From Bradyrhizobium sp. dw_411 (GTDB taxonomy: Bacteria; Pseudomonadota; Alphaproteobacteria; Rhizobiales; Xanthobacteraceae), in the NCBI RefSeq assembly GCF_018449695.1, contig NZ_JAAVUY010000007.1, forward strand, positions 1 through 64,000: a DNA stretch of 64,000 nt, given 5' to 3'. The notes beneath the pieces are model-generated. The model was not told the DNA's origin. It searched no databases and was given only the letters and a program-made list of their open reading frames with translations. A program made the position numbers and the translations under genes. Positions 24,752 to 33,707 of this stretch are shown piece after piece. Within the stretch, counting starts at the first letter, position 1, and every line of letters begins with the position of its first letter.

Positions 24752-25690
24752 ATGGCCCTTCCCTCCCTTCGTAATCTCCAGGTGTTTGAAGTTGCCGCGC
24801 GTCATCCCACGCTGCGGGCCGCTGCGGATGCGCTGTTCCTCACTCACGGTGCCGTCAGCCGCCAGATACGCGCTCTGGAAGCCGAACTAGGCGTCGCGCT
24901 GTTTACCCGTACGCGGCAGGGCATGATGCTCACTCCGCAAGGTCGACGCTTGCAGGCAACCGTCGCCGAAGCGTTGAAATTGATGCATGACGCCACCGCG
25001 ACCATTGGCCATCAGGCGCGGAATTCGTCGACACACCTTGTCCTCACTGCTCTGCCTTCGTTCGCTACCCGTTGGTTGTTGCCGCGCTTGCCGGATTTCC
25101 AGTCGCGTCATCCCGACATCACGGTGGAGTTGATCCCGGCGATGGCGCCGCTCGACCTCATAGAGAAGCAAATCGACCTTGGAATACGCAACGGCGAAGG
25201 AAGCTGGGCCGGGGTCACGTCGGAACGGCTGGCGCAGGAGAAACTATTTCCGGTTGCCGCGAAGGGCGGCGTCCTTGGTCACAACAAACTACCTCGTTCC
25301 GCGCAACAACTGCTCGAATATCCGCTGCTGAACCCCTATGACGACTGGCAACGCTGGTTCAACCGCGCAGGTGTGACCGCGCGCCTGCCCTTTGTGGGGA
25401 AGACATTCAATGACGCCAATCTGCTGCTTCAAGCCGCCGAGGCAGGCGAAGGAATTGCCTTGGGACGAAAGTGGCTGGTCGCCGATGCCTTGAACGAAGG
25501 AATCCTGGTTCGCCTGCCGGGGCCGATGATCCTCTCGCCACGATCCTACTATTTGATCTATCCGGAAAATCAGCCGCTATCGCCTCATGCGGAAGCCTTC
25601 GCCGTTTGGATACGAAAGCAGATGACGCTGACCGGGCGCGAAGCGGACAGCAGAACCTCCGAACCGGTCGCCAGCCGGCGGGCGCGGTAG
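24752..25690 (+). CDS. LysR family transcriptional regulator, GcvA-like
   Basis: A 312-residue LysR protein. The winged helix-turn-helix has L-R-N-L-Q-V-F-E-V-A-A-R-H-P-T-L-R-A-A-A-D-A-L and S-R-Q-I-R-A-L-E-A-E-L-G-V-A-L-F. The effector domain has the GcvA-like I-D-L-G-I-R-N-G-E-G. It is divergent from the lipocalin-like gene, which is its most likely target. The last 19 residues are encoded by the same repeat that ends the TetR gene at 24066, so they are probably not part of the original domain. Confidence 0.93.
   Translation: MALPSLRNLQVFEVAARHPTLRAAADALFLTHGAVSRQIRALEAELGVALFTRTRQGMMLTPQGRRLQATVAEALKLMHDATATIGHQARNSSTHLVLTALPSFATRWLLPRLPDFQSRHPDITVELIPAMAPLDLIEKQIDLGIRNGEGSWAGVTSERLAQEKLFPVAAKGGVLGHNKLPRSAQQLLEYPLLNPYDDWQRWFNRAGVTARLPFVGKTFNDANLLLQAAEAGEGIALGRKWLVADALNEGILVRLPGPMILSPRSYYLIYPENQPLSPHAEAFAVWIRKQMTLTGREADSRTSEPVASRRAR
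25626..25682 (+). repeat. 57-bp repeat encoding a regulator C-terminus, copy 2
   Basis: Matches 24002-24058 at 51 of 57 positions. Here it encodes R-E-A-D-S-R-T-S-E-P-V-A-S-R-R at the end of the LysR gene. Most differences are third-position or conservative. Confidence 0.85.
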
Positions 25691-25769
25691 TTACGATCCC
25701 CTGTCATCAAGCTTTTACGGCGACGCCTCAAACTGTTGCCCTGAAATGCGCGCGGCGCCGGGGGGCGAC

Positions 25770-26039
25770 ATGAGGACGATGCTGGTGATGGCGGTTATCG
25801 TGACGTCGGCTTTCGCTGTCGCGGCGCAAGCGCATCATCAGGCAAAACCGTCGCGAACAACTTTCATCTGCACCAAATCCGGCTCCAAAAGCGCCGGCCT
25901 GACCAAGATTTGCTACTACGACTGCGGTGGATCGGAAGCAGCGACCACCGTGGATGTGTACGAGGCCTGCGCGCGCTGGACGCCGCGCTGGCGGCTGAAG
26001 CGAAACATCCAGTACGGGCCGCGGGAATCCGCGCGGTAA
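25770..26039 (+). CDS. small secreted protein, function unknown
   Basis: An 89-residue exported protein. The signal peptide M-L-V-M-A-V-I-V-T-S-A-F-A-V-A-A-Q-A is followed by a small domain with four cysteines (F-I-C-T-K-S-G, K-I-C-Y-Y-D-C, E-A-C-A-R-W). The even number suggests two disulfides in the periplasm. The ATG at 25770 was chosen because the signal helix starts there. The frame is open back to 25746. It converges with the BKACE gene 29 bp away. I do not recognise a named family. Confidence 0.7.
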   Translation: MRTMLVMAVIVTSAFAVAAQAHHQAKPSRTTFICTKSGSKSAGLTKICYYDCGGSEAATTVDVYEACARWTPRWRLKRNIQYGPRESAR

Positions 26040-26068
26040 CGAAGCCGTTCGAACGACGCCAGCAAGAC

Positions 26069-26956
26069 TTACGAAAAGCCCAGATGCGCCCGCGTTTCGG
26101 CCGCCGAGGCAATCACACCGCCCAGGCTTTTCACGATATTGGCGGCGTGGGTCACCAATTCGGCGTTGCTCTTGGCCAGCACGCCTTTCGACATATAGAG
26201 ATTGTCCTCCATGCCGACCCGGACATGGCCGCCATACAGATAGGCCTGCGCGACCATCGGAAATTCGGCGCGGCCGATGCCGAAGCCGGTCCAGATCGCG
26301 CCCGGCGGCAGCAGGTTGCGGCCGTACAGCATGGTTTCGGACGAGGCGTCGAAACCGTATTTGACGCCGAGCACGAGCGAGAACAGCCCCGGCCCCTGCA
26401 GCACGCCCTCGGCGATCAGGTCGCGCGCCAGATGGCAATCGCCGGAATCGAACAGTTCCAGTTCCGGCATCACGCCGACGGCGCGAATGCGGTTGGCCAT
26501 CTTGCGGACATTGGTCGGCGTGTTGATCACGACCTGGCCGCCCGAATTCATGGTGTTGAGATCGAGCGTGCAGATTTCGGGGCGCAGCAGTTCGATATGT
26601 TCGACGCGTTTTTCAGGCACGACCAGGGTCGTGCCCGGGCCGGCCACCTTGGGGTCTTCCTCCGACGGGACGAAGCGCCCGCCGGGCCCGGTGGTGAGAT
26701 TGATGATCAGCTTCGGGTTGCGGGCGCGAATGCGATCCATCACGTCGCGATAGAGATCGACCGACATCGAGGGACGGCCGGTTTCGGGATCGCGCACATG
26801 GATATGGGCGATCGCGGCCCCCGCCTCGGCCGCCTCAAGCGCACTGTCGGCGATCTGTTGCGGCGTAATGGGCAAATACGGCGATTGATCGGGCCGCGTC
26901 AGATTGCCCGTGATCGCGCAGGTGATGATGACCTTGTTAAAAGCCTGGTTCGCCAT
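26069..26956 (-). CDS. beta-keto acid cleavage enzyme (BKACE/DUF849)
   Basis: A 295-residue TIM-barrel enzyme. The zinc-binding H-I-H-V-R-D-P lies at 51-57 (His51, His53), and the family regions L-T-T-G-P-G-G and [11 protein letters not shown] are present. BKACE enzymes condense a beta-keto acid with acetyl-CoA and cleave it to acetoacetate and a new CoA ester. Known substrates include 3-keto-5-aminohexanoate, and the present one cannot be deduced. No lysine-fermentation genes are nearby, so a different beta-keto acid is more likely. Confidence 0.92.
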   Translation of the reverse strand: MANQAFNKVIITCAITGNLTRPDQSPYLPITPQQIADSALEAAEAGAAIAHIHVRDPETGRPSMSVDLYRDVMDRIRARNPKLIINLTTGPGGRFVPSEEDPKVAGPGTTLVVPEKRVEHIELLRPEICTLDLNTMNSGGQVVINTPTNVRKMANRIRAVGVMPELELFDSGDCHLARDLIAEGVLQGPGLFSLVLGVKYGFDASSETMLYGRNLLPPGAIWTGFGIGRAEFPMVAQAYLYGGHVRVGMEDNLYMSKGVLAKSNAELVTHAANIVKSLGGVIASAAETRAHLGFS

Positions 26957-27079
26957 CGCTGATGCCTCCCGCCGCCGTCTTGAATGTTTTGACGCTTCTT
27001 GGATGATCTGACGCCATAGCGCAACGCGGAGACGCAGGCGAGAGCCGTCTGCGTCAGGTCCGGTATGTCACGCCCGGGA

Positions 27080-27490
27080 TCAGGCCTTGCTCTTTTTGCT
27101 AGCCTTCTTGTTGGTGGCCTTTTTGGCCGAAGCAGCCTTCTTCGCCGATTTCTTGGCCGGCGGTTTTGCGGCCTTCTTGGCCGCCTTCTCGGCGAGCTTG
27201 GCCTGCTCGGCTTCCGCGGCCTGCTTCAAGTCTTCAGCGGCTTTCTTGACAGCGCGCGCGTAACTGTCGGCGGCGTTCTCGGCCGCGATCTGCATCCGCC
27301 GCGCCGCGGCGCCTGCCAATAGCAGCGTATCCTTGGCGGTCTGCTTAAGTTGCGCCTTCGCTGATTTATCCTTGGCCTTGGCGGCCATCTCCATCAACCG
27401 TCCCTGACGTTTCCTGGCGGCATCCATCAGCACCTTGTGCTGCGTTTTCGCGATGGACTTGATGACGCCATCGAGATCGGCTTCGGCCAT
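27080..27490 (-). CDS. Ala/Lys-rich histone H1-like protein
   Basis: A 136-residue protein. The first 75 residues are charged and probably helical (L-D-G-V-I-K-S-I-A-K-T-Q-H-K-V-L). The last 50 are Lys/Ala/Ser-rich (A-A-K-P-P-A-K-K-S-A-K-K-A-A), like the tails of AlgP, HctB or histone H1-like bacterial proteins. It may bind DNA or RNA nonspecifically. The ATG at 27490 follows GGGAAATC and was preferred to the open frame reaching 27574. No neighbour suggests a pathway. Confidence 0.78.
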   Translation of the reverse strand: MAEADLDGVIKSIAKTQHKVLMDAARKRQGRLMEMAAKAKDKSAKAQLKQTAKDTLLLAGAAARRMQIAAENAADSYARAVKKAAEDLKQAAEAEQAKLAEKAAKKAAKPPAKKSAKKAASAKKATNKKASKKSKA

Positions 27491-27604
27491 TTTTGATTTC
27501 CCGGGATTTGACGAAACAGGATGGAGCGAGCATTTGGAGCGTTTCGCTATAAACAATAACAGCCGCAAAAACAAACCGTTAATGCAGCGGATGATCCGCG
27601 TCGA

Positions 27605-28603
27605 TCACGCTGCGATGCCAGCGTTGAGACGGTTGAAGACCGCGAACGAGCGCCGGATCAGATCAGGCTCGATCCCTTCCACGATGAAGACCAGCCGGGA
27701 CCTGTGGTCGTCACTCGGCCAATGGCCGAGATGGGTCGGGGCATGCACCAGATGCTGCACCCCGTGCACGACGATAGGCCGCTCCTCGCCCGCGAGCGCC
27801 AGGATGCCTTTGACTCGCAGGATTCGCTCGCCGTGCCGGTTGAGCAGCATGGTCAGCCAGATGCCGAACGCGGTCCAGTCCAGCGGCTCGTCGACGACGA
27901 TCGAGAAGGCGCTGACGCCGCGATGCGGTGCCGCCCCCGCGGCAGGCTCCTCGATCGCCTTGAACCCGCCGCCGCTGCCTGATTGCAGGAGAACGGCCGC
28001 ATCGAGTGTCTCCGCCGCGGAGAGCAGCGGCGCGGTCGGGTTCATGGCGCCAAGCCGGGCCATCAGCCGCGCTGTCACCGGCGCTTCGGCAAGGTCGGTC
28101 TTGGTCAGGACAACCACGTCGGCGATCGCGACCTGGCGCACCGATTCAATGTGGCGCTCGAGTTGAAGCATCCCGTTGACCGCGTCCACCGTGGTGACGA
28201 CCCCGGCGGCGCGAAAATGGTGGCGCAGGACTGGATCGGCCTTGAGCGTCGAGAGCACCGGAAACGGATCGGCGAGCCCGGTGCTTTCGATCACCAGCCG
28301 CCGGAACGGCGGTATCGTCCCCCGCTCGCGACGGGAATGCAGGTCGCGGATCGCGCTCGCCAGTTCTCCCCGGACGGTGCAGCATACGCAGCCGGATTTG
28401 AGCAGCACCATCTGATCGTCCAGGCGCTCGACCAGAAGGTGGTCGATGCCGATTTCGCCGAGTTCGTTGATGATGACCGCGGTGTCCCCGAGCGCGGGAT
28501 CGGCCAGCAGGCGGCGCAGCAGCGTCGTCTTGCCCGAGCCGAGAAACCCGGTGAGCAGCGTCACCGGCGTGAAGGCCGGCAAAGCCGATGCGCCCTCACC
28601 CAT
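27605..28603 (-). CDS. COG0523 (CobW/YjiA/ZNG1) family GTPase, putative metallochaperone
   Basis: A 332-residue G3E GTPase. The Walker A G-F-L-G-S-G-K-T-T is at 19-27, the metal-binding C-x-C-C (C-V-C-C) at 72-75, and T-K-T-D at 167-170. The CobW C-terminal domain spans about 240-320. These proteins insert or deliver metals such as Zn or Co. The ATG at 28603 overlaps the stop of the small CxxC gene by 8 nt (ATGGGTGA), so the two are coupled. The client is unknown, but the next gene upstream is a metal-dependent CE4 deacetylase. Confidence 0.9.
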   Translation of the reverse strand: MGEGASALPAFTPVTLLTGFLGSGKTTLLRRLLADPALGDTAVIINELGEIGIDHLLVERLDDQMVLLKSGCVCCTVRGELASAIRDLHSRRERGTIPPFRRLVIESTGLADPFPVLSTLKADPVLRHHFRAAGVVTTVDAVNGMLQLERHIESVRQVAIADVVVLTKTDLAEAPVTARLMARLGAMNPTAPLLSAAETLDAAVLLQSGSGGGFKAIEEPAAGAAPHRGVSAFSIVVDEPLDWTAFGIWLTMLLNRHGERILRVKGILALAGEERPIVVHGVQHLVHAPTHLGHWPSDDHRSRLVFIVEGIEPDLIRRSFAVFNRLNAGIAA

Positions 28604-28925
28604 GACCGGCGTCCAATCGCGTGAGAACTTCCAGCGCGAGCGGATCGCAGGGCCGGCCGCACAGTTTTTCCGCCGCCGGCCAGAGATGACCGAGATCCTC
28701 GACGATTTCGCTCTTGCCTGTGAAGGTCGACAGCAGAAAGGACGCGCCCTGCCAGTCGGAAAGCCGCATCCCGTAGAGCGCCAGCACCCGGTTGGCGAGA
28801 CGGACGCGATCGGCACGCTCCCGCCGGCGCGCTACCGGATCGGCATTGCGGGTATAGACGCCGTCGCGCGCCGCCGCATCTGCCCAATGTTCATTGGCGC
28901 CGAGAATGCCGCACAGCGAACACAT
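28596..28925 (-). CDS. small CxxC protein coupled to the COG0523 GTPase
   Basis: A 109-residue protein starting M-C-S-L-C-G-I-L-G, with a second pair of cysteines far downstream in L-C-G-R-P-C. The CxxC at the very N-terminus followed by Gly looks metal-binding, and the middle is Arg/Ala-rich and helical. Its 8-nt overlap with the GTPase and short distance to the CE4 gene indicate one operon. It may be a metal-binding partner of the GTPase. I know no named function. Confidence 0.75.
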   Translation of the reverse strand: MCSLCGILGANEHWADAAARDGVYTRNADPVARRRERADRVRLANRVLALYGMRLSDWQGASFLLSTFTGKSEIVEDLGHLWPAAEKLCGRPCDPLALEVLTRLDAGHG

Positions 28926-28952
28926 CGTTGCTTCTCCGGCTGTTGGACGAAA

Positions 28953-29834
28953 TTACTTCTTGCGCGGATGTCGCTTGGCGAAATCGTCCGCCATTTCGTT
29001 CATGGTGACAAATCGCACGCCGGCATGCGAGGCGATGTGCTTGTAAAATCGCTCCAGCATCATCAGCACCTGAGGCCGGCCTGACACGTCGGGGTGAATG
29101 GTGATCGGGAACACGGCATAATCGTTCTCCCGATAGACCCAGTCGAATTGATCACGCCACATCTCCTCGAGATGCCGCGGATTGACGAAGCCATGGCTGT
29201 TCGGGCTTTTCTTGATGAACATCATCGGCGGCAAATCATCGAGGTACCAGTTCGCCGGGATCTCGATCAGATCGGTCTCGCCGCCGCGCTTGAGCGGCGT
29301 CATCCAGGCCGAGGGATCTTTCGAATAGTCGATCTTGGTCCAGCTATCGCCGACGCGGACGTAATAGGGATGGAAATCATTATGCATCAGCGAGTGATCG
29401 TATTTGATGCCGCGTTCGAGCAGAAGTTCGTTGGTCACGGTCGAGAACTCCCACCACGGCGCGACATAGCCGGTCGGCCGCTTGCCGGAGAGTTTCGTCA
29501 CCAGATCGATACATTTGTCGAGGATGACGATTTCCTGTTCGCGCGTCATCGCGATCGGGTTTTCATGGCTGTAACCGTGGATGCCGATTTCATGGCCGGC
29601 GTCGGCGACGGCCTGCATTTCCTTCGGGAAGGTTTCGATGGAATGGCCCGGAATAAACCAAGTCGTCTTGATCCCGAAGCGCTCGAATAATTTGAGCAGT
29701 CGCGGGCTGCCGACCTCGCCGGCGAACAATCCGCGCGAAATATCGTCAGGCGAATCCTCGCCGCCATAAGAACCGAGCCACCCGGCCACCGCGTCGACAT
29801 CGACGCCAAATCCGACAAGAATTTCCTTAGCCAT
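28953..29834 (-). CDS. polysaccharide deacetylase (CE4) family protein
   Basis: A 293-residue NodB-fold hydrolase. The metal-binding set is visible as Asp12/Asp14 (G-F-G-V-D-V-D-A) with His86 and His90 in H-G-Y-S-H-E. The long insertions and early W-L-G-S-Y-G-G put it with the PuuE/HpPgdA-like branch, some members of which act on allantoin or cyclic imides rather than glycans. No signal peptide is present, which argues against a cell-wall substrate. It is probably the first gene of the operon with the CxxC protein and the GTPase. Confidence 0.88.
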   Translation of the reverse strand: MAKEILVGFGVDVDAVAGWLGSYGGEDSPDDISRGLFAGEVGSPRLLKLFERFGIKTTWFIPGHSIETFPKEMQAVADAGHEIGIHGYSHENPIAMTREQEIVILDKCIDLVTKLSGKRPTGYVAPWWEFSTVTNELLLERGIKYDHSLMHNDFHPYYVRVGDSWTKIDYSKDPSAWMTPLKRGGETDLIEIPANWYLDDLPPMMFIKKSPNSHGFVNPRHLEEMWRDQFDWVYRENDYAVFPITIHPDVSGRPQVLMMLERFYKHIASHAGVRFVTMNEMADDFAKRHPRKK

Positions 29835-29960
29835 TGATTTTCCTTTTCATTGACCAGCGACTGCGAAGTTTGCCCTGCCCTCGGCAACTGTCGCGCGATC
29901 GACGGCGACAGCGTGCGAGTTTGCAAATTTCATTCCAAACAAGCAGCCGGCCACGACCAG

Positions 29961-29994
29961 CGCCTTCAACCACCCGTGAGCGTGATTGAAGGCG
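29961..29994. repeat. inverted repeat CGCCTTCAA-N16-TTGAAGGCG
   Basis: Perfect 9-bp arms lie between the CE4 gene and the end of the GMC gene. It may act as a weak terminator or 5' hairpin for the CE4 operon. No T-tract follows. Confidence 0.35.
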
Positions 29995-30068
29995 ACGATC
30001 GAGGATTTATTGGATGTTTTTTGAGCGCCGGATGAGCCGCTATAAGCACCGGCAGCGCTGGCGGCTGG

Positions 30069-31646
30069 CTACGCCGGCCAGTGCGCGAGCACGTGTTCGA
30101 CGGCGCGCAGCGTGATGGCGTGCGTCGTGAAGGTCGGGTTGACGCCGGCCGAGGTCGGGAACAGCGTATTGCCCGCGATCATGACGTTCGGGACCTCGTG
30201 CGTGATGCCGTAGCTATCGGCCACCGACGTCGTGGGATCCTTGCCCATGATCGTTCCGCCCATGAAGTGCTGGTTGACCAGCGGGCTCGCCCACACTTCG
30301 GTGGCGGATGCGGCCGAGACGATCGACTTTCCGACCGTCGAGGCGTGGGTGTAGAGCGCGCGCTCATTATCGGTGAACGCCATCGTCAATTTCGAGAGCG
30401 GCAGACCGAACTCGTCCTTGTCGCCGGAAAGCTCGATCCGGTTCTCCGGCCGCGCGATCATTTCGCCGACCATCTGGATGTGCGTGAAGTGCTTCGCCGC
30501 GCGCTTCATCCAGGGATCGAGCGCCGCACCGTAGATGTCGGGTCGCGATCCCGCAAAGCCGTTCAGCCCGTTGGGCTTCGCCGCCGGGGCGAGCAGCCAT
30601 TGATAGCTCGCGAGATAACCCTTCTTGGGATCTTTCTCGTAGTCGTCCTGCGAAACCATCAGGCCGATGCTGGTGCCCTGATAGGCGTCGGTTTCCTCCG
30701 CGAACAGGCCGTAAACGTTGAGCGTCGGGTGGACGAGGATGTATTTGCCGACCATGCCGTTGCGGTTCGACAACCCCTGCGGATGCGCTGATGTCACCGA
30801 GTTGAACATGATGCGCGGCGTCTGCGTCAGCGCTGCCAGCACGACGAGGTCGGCGTTCTGGACGTGCTGGACGCCTTTGGCATCGACATATTCGACGCCG
30901 GTCGCGCGCTTGCCATTCGGCGTGGTCAGCACGCGCGTCACCCGCGCGTTGTTCAGGAGCGCCGCACCATGCGCGAACGCTTCGCGCAGATAGACTGTCT
31001 GCGGGTTTGCGAGCGCCCCGGTCGGGCAGCCCGCATCGCACCAGCCGTCGTACAGGCAGGCCGGGCGGCCCTTCTTGTCCTGCGTGTTGATCGCAACCGG
31101 CAGCGGGGCCGTGCGCAGGCCCATCTTGTCGAAGCCGCGCTTGAGCATCTGCGCCGCCGGAAACATCGGGAGCCCCGGCATGGTGTAGGGCGTGCCGGCC
31201 GGGCGCCAGACTTCGGCCTTCTCGTCGCCCGCGATCCCGACTTCCTCCTGGATGCGATCGTAGTACGGACGCAAATCGGCGTAGCTGATCGGCCAGTCGT
31301 TGCCCTGGCCGAAGGAGGACTTCATGTGGAAGTCCTCTTCGTGCAAGCGAAACCAGGCCGCGTAGTGATGCGCCGCAGTCCCGCCGGTCTGCGCGCCGGT
31401 CGAGAAATTCGTCCGGATCGCTGGAGAAGTAAGCTGGAGTTCCGCATCGGCCCCGCCCCAATGCAGCGAGCGCGCATGGATATCGGAACTGATCATATCT
31501 GGCGGCAGCACCGAGCGTCCGCTCTCGAGGATGACGACCTTCTTGCCTTTAAGGGCCAGTTTCGCCGCGACGAGCGCGCCTGCGGCGCCGGAGCCGACGA
31601 TAACAGCGTCGACATGCGTGTTGGTTTTCTTTGCCGTGGCCATCAT
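30069..31646 (-). CDS. GMC family oxidoreductase, gluconate 2-dehydrogenase-like large subunit
   Basis: A 525-residue flavoprotein. The FAD-binding G-S-G-A-A-G-A-L-V-A is at 18-27, followed by V-V-I-L-E-S-G-R. C-D-A-G-C-P-T-G-A occurs mid-protein. The C-terminal half has the GMC signature N-x-M-I-A-G-N-T-L-F-P-T-S and N-P-T-F-T. It pairs with a gluconate 2-dehydrogenase subunit 3-like gene two nucleotides upstream. Such complexes oxidise sugar acids or alcohols at the inner-membrane periplasmic face and feed electrons to a cytochrome, which is not encoded here. The start (M-M-A-T-A-K-K) was set by the end of the upstream gene. The substrate is unknown. Confidence 0.92.
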   Translation of the reverse strand: MMATAKKTNTHVDAVIVGSGAAGALVAAKLALKGKKVVILESGRSVLPPDMISSDIHARSLHWGGADAELQLTSPAIRTNFSTGAQTGGTAAHHYAAWFRLHEEDFHMKSSFGQGNDWPISYADLRPYYDRIQEEVGIAGDEKAEVWRPAGTPYTMPGLPMFPAAQMLKRGFDKMGLRTAPLPVAINTQDKKGRPACLYDGWCDAGCPTGALANPQTVYLREAFAHGAALLNNARVTRVLTTPNGKRATGVEYVDAKGVQHVQNADLVVLAALTQTPRIMFNSVTSAHPQGLSNRNGMVGKYILVHPTLNVYGLFAEETDAYQGTSIGLMVSQDDYEKDPKKGYLASYQWLLAPAAKPNGLNGFAGSRPDIYGAALDPWMKRAAKHFTHIQMVGEMIARPENRIELSGDKDEFGLPLSKLTMAFTDNERALYTHASTVGKSIVSAASATEVWASPLVNQHFMGGTIMGKDPTTSVADSYGITHEVPNVMIAGNTLFPTSAGVNPTFTTHAITLRAVEHVLAHWPA

Positions 31647-31648
31647 CG

Positions 31649-32197
31649 TCACCACGTCGCTTGCGGCATGATGTGCGGCATGTAGGGGATGTCGAGGTTT
31701 TTGAACCCCTCGGCGGAGCCGTAGACGACGTCGACGCCATCGTTGCGCATCATCCCGTAGAACAGCGGCGCAGCAACCGCGCCCGTGTCCCATGGCTTGA
31801 TTGTTCCGGTCCGCAGCGCCTCGATGACGCCGTGCTGCGCATCCGGCGAGAGCGAGGCGAACGCGCCGTTGCCCTGCGCGGTCAGCGACGCCGCGAACGC
31901 GGCGATCGCGTTGTGGTAATACGGCGCCATCGGTCCGCGAAGCTGGGCGAAGCGCAGCAATAGCCGCGGCGCCGGGCTTGCAAGTTCATGATCGATGTAG
32001 TGCGCGACGCCCGCTTCGCGCGCGCCCGGAACGAGGGCGTCGCAGAGGGCCTCGATGATCTTGACCTCGTCGGAAGAGAGAGCCTTGAACGGCAGGTCCA
32101 GTGCCCGCGCCTCGCGCGGATTGAAAAGCGAGAGCGGTGCCGCGGCGGTCAATGCGAACGACACACCGCCGGCTTGCAACAAATGCCTGCGATCCAT
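31649..32197 (-). CDS. gluconate 2-dehydrogenase subunit 3 family protein
   Basis: A 182-residue small subunit. It starts M-D-R-R-H-L-L-Q-A-G-G-V-S-F-A-L, a twin-arginine-type signal for export of a folded complex. The region L-S-S-D-E-V-K-I-I-E-A-L-C-D-A-L-V-P-G-A is typical of the subunit 3 family. The GMC large subunit probably travels with it through Tat. The ATG at 32197 follows GGGGAGAAAA. It heads a two-gene operon. Confidence 0.88.
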   Translation of the reverse strand: MDRRHLLQAGGVSFALTAAAPLSLFNPREARALDLPFKALSSDEVKIIEALCDALVPGAREAGVAHYIDHELASPAPRLLLRFAQLRGPMAPYYHNAIAAFAASLTAQGNGAFASLSPDAQHGVIEALRTGTIKPWDTGAVAAPLFYGMMRNDGVDVVYGSAEGFKNLDIPYMPHIMPQATW

Positions 32198-32337
32198 GAT
32201 GGCTTTTCTCCCCCCAGTGTCCGGGACCGGCCGTCGTTGCGGCCGTCCCGGTAAGCCTGTCTCCGTTCGAACAGCGGAGCTTGGCACGTATCACGTAGCT
32301 TATAGGCGCGTGCTTTTTTCGCAAGCGCGACGACGCG

Positions 32338-33672
32338 TCAGGCCGGCAGCGGATTTCCCTTGGTCTCGGGCAGGAACAGCGTCGCGATGATGCCAACCAC
32401 ATAGATCGACGCCAGCACCATCGCGGCGCGGCCGAAGCCGCCGAACTCCGTGATCATGGTGCCGGCGAGCAACGGCCCCAGGAAGGCAATGAAGCGCGGG
32501 GCGTTGAAAGCAAAGGCCAGCGCGGTCGCCCGCATCCGGGTCGGATACAATTCCGGCAGCCAGACCGGCATCCAAGTATATTGCCCGTTGCTGAAGAACG
32601 CATTGACCGTCGCCAGCAGCAACAGCAGCTTGAGATCGGTCGTCACGAAGAACAGCACCGGCGTCATCAACAGCGCTATGACCATGAATGTAATGGTCAC
32701 AACCTTGCGGCCGAACGCATCCATCAAGAAGCCCATGCTGAGATAGCCGAGCACCGAACCGACCGTATAGGCCATGCCGGCGTAGCTTGCCCACTGGGCG
32801 GCATTAAAGCCTTCCTTGACGGCCAGCGAGCCGATGAACGGCGGCACCCAGGTCGAGATGCCCCAGAAGCCCACCGTGGTCGTCAACGACATCAGAAAAA
32901 CGACAATGGTGCGCTTGCGCAGTGTGGCATCGGTAAAGAGATCGAACAGCGTGAACCGCGTCAGCTTTTCGGCGCCTTCGCCGAGCGCAGCACCCGAGCG
33001 CTTTTGTTCAATCGCCGCGCGCCGCTTCTGGTTGGTCGCTTCCCAGATTTTCGATTCCGGGATAGCGCGGCGAATCCACAGCGTCAGCAGTGCCGGAAGC
33101 ACCCCGAGCGCGTACATATAGCGCCAGGCGTCGGGTCCGGCCTGGCTGAGAAACAGCCAGGTGAACGACGCCAGGAAAAAGCCGAGGCCGAGGCCGCATT
33201 GCATGATGCCGGCGCCCTTGCCGCGGGCGCGGTCAGGCCACAATTCGGCGAGCATCGAGCTGCCGGTCGCCCATTCCGATCCGATCGCGACGCCGACCGT
33301 AAAACGCAGCGCGACGAACGAGATCCAGTCGAAGGAGAAAGCAGAGGCCCCGGTCGCGATCGAATAGGCGATGATCGCGATCACCATGGTGCGCTTGCGG
33401 CCGATATAGTCGGCCAGAATGCCACCCAGCAGGCCGCCGATGCCCCAGCCGAGCAGCGTGATCGCAATCACGAAGCCGATATAGGACGGGATCTGCGGAT
33501 ATTGCGCCGGCGCCAGCAACTGGCGCAGCGCCACGCCCGCGGTGAGGATCAGCGCGTAGGTCTCGAACCCGTCGAACAACCAGCCGAGGTTCGAGGCAAT
33601 CAACGCATTCCATTGCGAACGTGACAGCGCTTTGTACCACGGTCCGTCTGCGGCTATTGCGGTAGTCGTCAT
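32338..33672 (-). CDS. MFS transporter
   Basis: A 444-residue carrier with 12 predicted helices. The MFS loop 2-3 signature G-G-I-L-A-D-Y-I-G-R-K-R is clear, and a related motif L-M-D-A-F-G-R-K-V lies in the second half. Style is close to sugar or aromatic-acid symporters (A/G-W-L-F-D-G-F-E-T in helix 1). The ATG at 33672 follows GGGGAAACAGG. It lies 35 nt after the 2Fe-2S subunit gene and is probably the last gene of that operon, importing the substrate of the molybdenum enzyme. That role is inferred. Confidence 0.92.
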   Translation of the reverse strand: MTTTAIAADGPWYKALSRSQWNALIASNLGWLFDGFETYALILTAGVALRQLLAPAQYPQIPSYIGFVIAITLLGWGIGGLLGGILADYIGRKRTMVIAIIAYSIATGASAFSFDWISFVALRFTVGVAIGSEWATGSSMLAELWPDRARGKGAGIMQCGLGLGFFLASFTWLFLSQAGPDAWRYMYALGVLPALLTLWIRRAIPESKIWEATNQKRRAAIEQKRSGAALGEGAEKLTRFTLFDLFTDATLRKRTIVVFLMSLTTTVGFWGISTWVPPFIGSLAVKEGFNAAQWASYAGMAYTVGSVLGYLSMGFLMDAFGRKVVTITFMVIALLMTPVLFFVTTDLKLLLLLATVNAFFSNGQYTWMPVWLPELYPTRMRATALAFAFNAPRFIAFLGPLLAGTMITEFGGFGRAAMVLASIYVVGIIATLFLPETKGNPLPA

Positions 33673-33707
33673 CCCTGTTTCCCCAAAATCTTTTAGATTC
33701 AAAATCG

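Noticed and set aside
32581..33624. 347-residue plus-strand frame
   Set aside because: It is antisense to the MFS transporter, with low-complexity Arg/Gln/His composition.
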